Shown in pieces: positions 22,853-26,698 of a stretch of DNA of 26,698 nt. Every line of letters begins with the position of its first letter. The stretch's first letter is position 1. The notes beneath the pieces were generated by a model. It was not told where the DNA came from. It made no database searches and saw only the letters and a program-made list of their open reading frames with translations. Source of the DNA: a virus; the IMG/VR virus record IMGVR_UViG_3300025086_000192, positions 1 to 26,698 of that record; one strand, written 5' to 3'. A program made the position numbers and the translations under genes.

Positions 22853-23107
22853 ATGAAAAATACTACACTTGACATACAAACAGGCAAAATAACAGAAACA
22901 ACAATTTCTGATACACCGCCTACAGATGCAGAAGCACTTGCAAATTTAAGGTCTAGAAGAAATTTATTATTAGCTGAAACTGACTATTTAGCACTTGCAG
23001 ATCATACACTTACAGACGCAATGAAAACTTATAGACAAGCTCTTAGAGACTTACCAGCTAATACTGCTGACCCTCACAACGTAACTTATCCAACAAAACC
23101 TAGTTAA
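22853..23107 (+). CDS. Tail assembly chaperone-like protein
   Basis: The 84-residue product has RSRRNLLLAETDYLALAD (residues 33-50), then MKTYRQALRDLP (57-68) and an end VTYPTKPS. This is the signature of the phage tail-fibre assembly chaperone family ('R--LL-etDw---D---...YRqaLRdlP...nv-wPtkP'). Members help fold or assemble fibre proteins. It follows adhesin 1 by one base, which points to that protein as client. Its last 14 coding bases, CAAAACCTAGTTAA, are identical to the end of the gene at 23691. Confidence 0.85.
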   Translation: MKNTTLDIQTGKITETTISDTPPTDAEALANLRSRRNLLLAETDYLALADHTLTDAMKTYRQALRDLPANTADPHNVTYPTKPS

Positions 23108-23109
23108 CC

Positions 23110-23694
23110 ATGACAGCAAAGATTAAACTAAACGCAGCATCAGGTGGTGGGTCTTTCAGCTTACAAGCACCCTCTTCTTCTGCTAATAACAGAGTTATGA
23201 CTCTTCCTGACGTTGCAGATGGTAACCTTTTAACGACATCAAATTCACAAGTTGTCTCAGTTAATAAAACAGATACTTTTTCTACTAACTCAACAAGTAA
23301 AGTAGACATTACGGGAATGAGTGTATCAATTACACCATCTTCAACTTCAAGTAAAATCATGGTTTTTGCTGAAATAAATCATGGTGGTTATGATTATAAT
23401 TTTTATCTTGATTTACTAAGAGATTCTACTCGTTTAAGAATACCTGCAAGTGGTAATAATCCAGCTACTATTCAAGCACCGGGAATAAGTGAAGCAAGTA
23501 GTTTTCTTTGGACTACGTGGACAAGAACTATAGCTCTTTTAGACAGTCCAGCAACTAACAGTTCTATAACATATAAATTGCAAGTTGCCTGTCAAAGTGG
23601 TGGATATTTTTATTTAAACAGACCAAGAAGAAGTGGTAACTCTGTTGATGGTGTTTGTGGTTCTACTATTACAGTTATGGAGGTAGCGGCATGA
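23110..23694 (+). CDS. Accessory tail adhesin 2
   Basis: The 194-residue protein begins TAKIKLNAASGGGSFSLQAP, then SSSANNRVMTLPD, a common N-terminal module of marine phage tail proteins that is also related in pattern to the KIKSPA...LTLP module of the main fibre. Residues about 55-192 form a beta-rich domain (DITGMSVSITPSSTSSKIMV, FAEINHGG...YLDLLRDSTRL...TITVMEV), probably a jelly-roll or lectin-like receptor-binding head. It starts two bases after the chaperone stop without a Shine-Dalgarno motif and ends within the start of the next gene (ATGA). Confidence 0.75.
   Translation: MTAKIKLNAASGGGSFSLQAPSSSANNRVMTLPDVADGNLLTTSNSQVVSVNKTDTFSTNSTSKVDITGMSVSITPSSTSSKIMVFAEINHGGYDYNFYLDLLRDSTRLRIPASGNNPATIQAPGISEASSFLWTTWTRTIALLDSPATNSSITYKLQVACQSGGYFYLNRPRRSGNSVDGVCGSTITVMEVAA
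23679..23683 (+). promoter_or_regulatory. Shine-Dalgarno site deciding the start at 23691
   Basis: GGAGG lies 7 bases before ATG 23691, inside the 3' end of adhesin 2. The alternative in-frame ATG at 23655 has no such motif and would give a 40-base overlap. Confidence 0.65.
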
Positions 23695-23999
23695 GTTTAG
23701 ACCATGAAGCAATACGCAAAGCATATCCTGATGCTGTATCTATTGATGATTCTACAGGAGCTTTCAAAGCAGACGGCTCACAGATAACACTTGTTCAATC
23801 TGATATTGACGCTGCAAGAGTTACGTTAAATGCTGAAGCTGCTGCGGTTAAGTACAAAACTGATAGACAACTTTTATATCCATCTTTAGGTGAATTTGCA
23901 GATGCAATGTACTGGAATAGTAAGGGTGATTCTAGTAAACTAACTGCATACTATACAGCTTGCGAAAAAGTCAAAACCGACAATCCAAAACCTAGTTAA
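23691..23999 (+). CDS. Small tail-fibre-associated protein, likely adhesin partner
   Basis: The 102-residue product begins SLDHEAIRKAYPDAVSIDDS, then TGAFKADGSQITL, with a middle helical part (DAARVTLNAEAAAVKYKTDRQ) and an end LLYPSLGEFADAMYWNSKGD, VKTDNPKPS. I recognise the pattern 'YPs--e--DA-YW---GD...VK...PKPS' from small proteins beside tail fibres in marine phages; a chaperone or tail-tip role is suspected. It overlaps adhesin 2 by four bases. It shares its final 14 bases with the chaperone gene ending at 23107. The function is not proven. Confidence 0.75.
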   Translation: MSLDHEAIRKAYPDAVSIDDSTGAFKADGSQITLVQSDIDAARVTLNAEAAAVKYKTDRQLLYPSLGEFADAMYWNSKGDSSKLTAYYTACEKVKTDNPKPS

Positions 24000-24001
24000 T
24001 T

Positions 24002-25108
24002 ATGTCAGAGATCAAGGTAAATTCGATAAAAGGGGTAGGAGCTAGTGTTGCTGCTATTACCGTAAATAATTCTGATGGAACGTGTACTGCCAATATTACT
24101 AATAAACCTAATCGTAATTTAATAATTAACGGAGCTATGCAAGTGGCTCAACGTGGTACAAGTTTTTCTGCTGTACAAAATACTTTTACTTTAGATAGAT
24201 TTAAGTTTAAAAGAGAAAGTACTGCTGCTAATTTTACTATGGCACAATCTACTACTTCTCCAGATGGTTTTGCAAAAAGTCTTAAAATGACTTGTACGGC
24301 TGCCGATACTTCAACTGCCCATAATGAATTTGTAATGGTGCGTTATCACGTTGAAGCACAGGATTTACAAAGTTTAGGTTATGGCACAGCAGCAGCAAAG
24401 CCATTAGTTCTCAGTTTTTATGTTAGGTCAAGTCTAACAGGTACTTATAATATCAATTGTGTACAAAACGACAATTCAAATAGAATATATAGTCGAACTT
24501 ATACTATAAACTCTGCTAACACTTGGGAGAAAAAGACTATCTCTATTCCAGCAGATACTTCAGGTTTTTTTAATGATGATAATGGTGCTGGATTACAGAT
24601 TAATTTTTCTTTAATTTTGGGTTCTACTTACAAAGGTGGTGCAGTTAGTACAGCTTGGGAAAGTTATGCAAATTCAGTATTTGGTTCACAACATGGAGTA
24701 AATTTTGGTAGTAGCACATCAAATGATTGGTATCTTACAGGAGTTCAATTAGAAGTAGGCAGCGTGGCAACAGATTTTGAGCATAGGTCATTCGGTCAGG
24801 AGCTTCAACTTTGCAAACGCTATTACGAGGTTTTTAATCCAGGTTTATACGTGTTAGGAAGATATAGTTCTGGTTCAACTGGAGCAGCATATAATTTTCA
24901 TAGTTTTGAAGTAGAAAAAAGAGCAGCACCTACAAGTTCATTTTCTGGTACTTTCACTAGTTCTGGTGGTTATGCTGGTGATCCTGTCTTTTTTCAGCCA
25001 GATACTCGTGGAGTTGCAATTTATTCAACAAATACAGTTGCGAGTGGTGGGATATTATACTTAGATGATAGCGGTAGTGCATTTTGTAAATTTGATGCGG
25101 AGCTTTAA
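24002..25108 (+). CDS. Accessory tail adhesin 3 (NLIINGAMQVAQRG family)
   Basis: The 368-residue protein begins SEIKVNSIKGVGASVAAITV, then has NRNLIINGAMQVAQRGTSF (residues 38-56), TFTLDRFKF, LSFYVRSSLTGTYNINCVQN and, near 248-280, GVQLEVGSVATDFEHRSFGQ with LQLCKRYYE. This set is typical of a widespread phage tail protein with a carbohydrate-binding-module-like beta-sandwich. The last 90 residues vary (Ser/Gly/Tyr-rich) and probably form the tip. It starts two bases after its neighbour, has no Shine-Dalgarno motif, and is followed after two bases by a 55-residue gene. No catalytic motif is seen, so binding rather than hydrolysis is inferred. Confidence 0.8.
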   Translation: MSEIKVNSIKGVGASVAAITVNNSDGTCTANITNKPNRNLIINGAMQVAQRGTSFSAVQNTFTLDRFKFKRESTAANFTMAQSTTSPDGFAKSLKMTCTAADTSTAHNEFVMVRYHVEAQDLQSLGYGTAAAKPLVLSFYVRSSLTGTYNINCVQNDNSNRIYSRTYTINSANTWEKKTISIPADTSGFFNDDNGAGLQINFSLILGSTYKGGAVSTAWESYANSVFGSQHGVNFGSSTSNDWYLTGVQLEVGSVATDFEHRSFGQELQLCKRYYEVFNPGLYVLGRYSSGSTGAAYNFHSFEVEKRAAPTSSFSGTFTSSGGYAGDPVFFQPDTRGVAIYSTNTVASGGILYLDDSGSAFCKFDAEL

Positions 25109-25110
25109 TT

Positions 25111-25278
25111 ATGTCTTACACTTATAAACAATTAAAAAATCAGTTAACTAACGAAATTGATACAAAAATGATTTTAAGAAAAGAAGATAATGCTTTTATC
25201 CCATTTAATGAAGCAAACACCGACTACCAAGAATACTTGGAGTGGGCTAAAACTAATACAGCAGAGGAGGCAGACTAA
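25111..25278 (+). CDS. Small tail-associated protein (FIPFNEANTDYQEYLEW motif)
   Basis: The 55-residue product starts MSYTYKQLKNQLTNEIDTKM and contains DNAFIPFNEANTDYQEYLEWAK, then ends AEEAD. The 'IPfd-aN-DYqeYl-W' motif is one I recognise from small proteins and protein ends next to phage tail fibres, where the role is unclear. GGAG lies 8 bases before its ATG. It is too short for many gene finders but is well supported by codon structure, the two-base gap upstream and the stop/start overlap (TAATG) with the next gene. It may serve adhesin 3 as a chaperone; that is inference. Confidence 0.75.
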   Translation: MSYTYKQLKNQLTNEIDTKMILRKEDNAFIPFNEANTDYQEYLEWAKTNTAEEAD

Positions 25279-26429
25279 TGGGACTAACCAAAACACAATC
25301 AGGTGGACTTGAAGATCAATCTGTAACTTTAGATAAATTACCTCATGGTGATGGATCTAGTGATGGTAAGTTCTTGCGAGCAAACAACGGAGCAGATCCT
25401 AGCTTTGAAACAGTAAGTACAGACTTAGTTGCAGATACAAGTCCACAGCTAGGCGGTAACTTAGATGCTGGAAGTCACAGTATTATTTTTGATGATAATA
25501 GTAAACTAAAACTTGGAAACAATAATGACCTACAAATTTATCACGATGGAACGAACAGCCACCTTCTAAATACTACAAACGCTTTAATTATTAGATCAGA
25601 TGCTCTTAGGTTGAATGATGGTGGCAATACTGAGACAATGATAAAAGCAGATGCTAACGGAGCAGTAGAGCTATATCACGACAACAGTAAAAAGTTTGAG
25701 ACACACGCTAATGGTGCTCAAGTTCAAAATGCTGGTGCAGACACTACATTCTTTGTTACAGGTGCAGAGGGTCGTAGTTCTGAGATCCAATTCTTAGCTG
25801 ATGAAGGTGATGATTATGCTGATTACAGTCGTATACATAAAGATCAATCTACTGGAAAACTACATTTCCAAAACTATGCAGGTGGTGGTTGGGAAAATAA
25901 TTTAGTTCTTGTTAATGATGGAGCAGTAGAGCTATATCACGACGACGTAAAACAGGTAGAAACTACCGAGAATGGAATCCTTTTACCTAAAGGTTGTATT
26001 CGTGGCCTAGGTGGTAATAAAGTTATTATTGGTGGTACTATAGACCCTAGTCAAGATAGGACTTGGAATTTTTCTTTTAATGGTAATGCTAATGGAACTA
26101 ATAATGGGGTTGTGTTTAACGTAAAATTTTATATGAACCATTGGAATACTGGTGGTTATTATAAATACATTGAAAATATTATTGTTACCAGAGGAAACAC
26201 AACAGCATTTGAAAGAATCAATCTAATAAATAATGTAGGTACAGGTAGTACTGGTTGGACAAATGGACATATAGATAATCAAATTGTCCTTAGTGGTGGA
26301 ACTATAGATGGTTCTAGTTCACATTTGTTTAAAGTTAAATATGATGCTGACGGAGCACCTAGTTATACTTCTGGTTATTATTTAGAAGTTAACTACAGTA
26401 ATCAAATAGGAACAATAACTATTACTTAA
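25278..26429 (+). CDS. Accessory tail adhesin 4 with YHD repeat modules
   Basis: The 383-residue protein begins GLTKTQSGGLEDQSVTLDKL, then DTSPQLGGNLDAGSHSIIF (53-71). Three related modules follow with LQIYHDGTNS (Y88), AVELYHDNSKKFET (Y133) and AVELYHDDVKQVET (Y220), a pattern common in marine phage fibres. The C-terminal domain from about 240 (GNKVIIGGTID... YMNHWNTGGYYKYIENIIV) is beta-rich and is the likely receptor tip. The DTSPQLGGNLD block is shared with the main fibre at 21542, showing module exchange. GGAGG at 25266-25270 lies 7 bases before its ATG, which overlaps the previous stop. Confidence 0.8.
   Translation: MGLTKTQSGGLEDQSVTLDKLPHGDGSSDGKFLRANNGADPSFETVSTDLVADTSPQLGGNLDAGSHSIIFDDNSKLKLGNNNDLQIYHDGTNSHLLNTTNALIIRSDALRLNDGGNTETMIKADANGAVELYHDNSKKFETHANGAQVQNAGADTTFFVTGAEGRSSEIQFLADEGDDYADYSRIHKDQSTGKLHFQNYAGGGWENNLVLVNDGAVELYHDDVKQVETTENGILLPKGCIRGLGGNKVIIGGTIDPSQDRTWNFSFNGNANGTNNGVVFNVKFYMNHWNTGGYYKYIENIIVTRGNTTAFERINLINNVGTGSTGWTNGHIDNQIVLSGGTIDGSSSHLFKVKYDADGAPSYTSGYYLEVNYSNQIGTITIT
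25659..25943 (+). repeat. Exact 24-bp direct repeat within adhesin 4
   Basis: The same 24 bases, encoding GAVELYHD, occur at 25659-25682 and 25920-25943, 261 bases apart and in frame. Identity at synonymous positions points to a recent copy or gene conversion, in contrast to the diverged fibre repeats. Confidence 0.85.
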
Positions 26430-26431
26430 TT

Positions 26432-26623
26432 ATGAATTATTATTTTGAAAAAGATTCAAGAAAATTTAGTTTTTCTTGTGATGTTGAAGTAGGATATGAT
26501 CCAACAAAACACGTTAAAGTTTGGGTAGAAGATCCTTCTACAATAGATATGTTATTTAGTTGGACTTTAGATTCTGACGATAAAACCTTAATTAAAGGAG
26601 CAGAGTGTCACGCACCTGACTGA
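26432..26623 (+). CDS. Small protein after adhesin 4, unknown
   Basis: The 63-residue product is acidic and Phe/Trp-rich (MNYYFEKDSRKFSFSCDVEV, then YDPTKHVKVWVEDPSTIDML and FSWTLDSDDKTLIKGAECHAPD). I do not recognise the family. Its position, two bases after adhesin 4 and with no Shine-Dalgarno motif, repeats the adhesin/small-partner arrangement seen upstream. It has two Cys and no membrane segment. A chaperone or tail-tip role is possible only by analogy. Confidence 0.65.
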   Translation: MNYYFEKDSRKFSFSCDVEVGYDPTKHVKVWVEDPSTIDMLFSWTLDSDDKTLIKGAECHAPD

Positions 26624-26625
26624 TT

Positions 26626-26698
26626 ATGCCAAAGCCACTAGATCTCCTCATAAAAAAATACGAAGAACAACTTCTTCTAATTCAAAAACAAAAGAAAG
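26626..26698 (+). CDS. Start of a small charged, helical protein (3' truncated by window)
   Basis: An open frame begins ATG 26626, two bases after the previous stop (TGA-TT-ATG), and runs off the window after 24 residues: MPKPLDLLIKKYEEQLLLIQ, then KQKK. The Leu/Ile spacing suggests an amphipathic helix or coiled coil. The gene junction matches the others in the window, which supports it. Function unknown; lysis or packaging genes are expected downstream in T7 order, but this fragment is too short to assign. Confidence 0.55.
   Translation, partial: MPKPLDLLIKKYEEQLLLIQKQKK

Noticed and set aside
23655-23690. Longer start for the gene ending at 23999
   Set aside because: GGAGG lies 7 bases before ATG 23691, and that start gives the usual ATGA overlap.
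1-26698. tRNA genes, integrase, photosynthesis or other host-derived metabolic genes, anti-defence genes
   Set aside because: I looked for cloverleaf patterns in the few gaps and for recognisable motifs in all frames and found none; they may lie outside the window.

Overview
The window is a contiguous stretch of a T7-like short-tailed phage (podovirus) genome. All supported genes lie on the + strand, packed with overlaps or gaps of a few bases. The evidence is a nearly complete T7-type gene order with recognisable protein sequences: gp2.5, gp3, gp4, gp6, gp6.7, gp8, gp9, gp10, gp11, gp12, gp13, gp14, gp15, gp16 and gp17 equivalents. The DNA is visibly AT-rich. Several small basic proteins and the tail-fibre modules are of kinds I associate with marine phages. 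I infer a marine T7-like phage of an AT-rich bacterium (a SAR11-type alphaproteobacterium or a cyanobacterium). The host cannot be settled here: RNA polymerase, DNA polymerase, terminase, lysis genes and host-derived metabolic genes are not in the window.

Layout. 1-3196 is the end of the DNA-replication module: ssDNA-binding protein (5' truncated), endonuclease I, a 50-residue unknown, primase-helicase and 5'-3' exonuclease. It closes with a strong terminator (3196-3236) and a probable promoter region (3241-3311). 3312-5858 holds small virion-associated proteins, including two tandem gp6.7-like proteins, the portal, and a small unknown that overlaps the portal end. 5871-8809 holds the scaffold, five small very basic proteins (6722-7707), a structured leader and the major capsid protein, followed by a textbook terminator at the same place as T7 Tphi (8822-8852). 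8934-20510 holds the tail tube proteins gp11 and gp12 and the ejected core proteins gp13 to gp16. 20513-26698 is an adhesin region: a gp17-like fibre with four 37-residue repeats, then four larger adhesins each followed by a small partner gene, then a truncated small gene.

How the parts work together. The replication enzymes unwind, prime, resolve and degrade DNA. The scaffold and portal guide assembly of the capsid protein. gp11 and gp12 form the tail on the portal vertex. gp13 to gp16 are probably ejected into the host to bridge the envelope. The peptidoglycan-cutting function appears to sit at the C-terminus of the gp15 homologue (LysM plus GH73-type glucosaminidase) instead of the gp16 N-terminus as in T7. 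The downstream adhesin/partner pairs look like a modular host-recognition kit.

Most notable observations: the LysM-glucosaminidase on gp15; the adhesin/partner array; a gene junction rule (stop, two pyrimidines, ATG) seen twelve times; the overlap encoding an acidic SSB tail and a basic endonuclease N-terminus; and the cluster of tiny basic proteins next to the capsid gene. There is no gene-free stretch longer than 300 bases.
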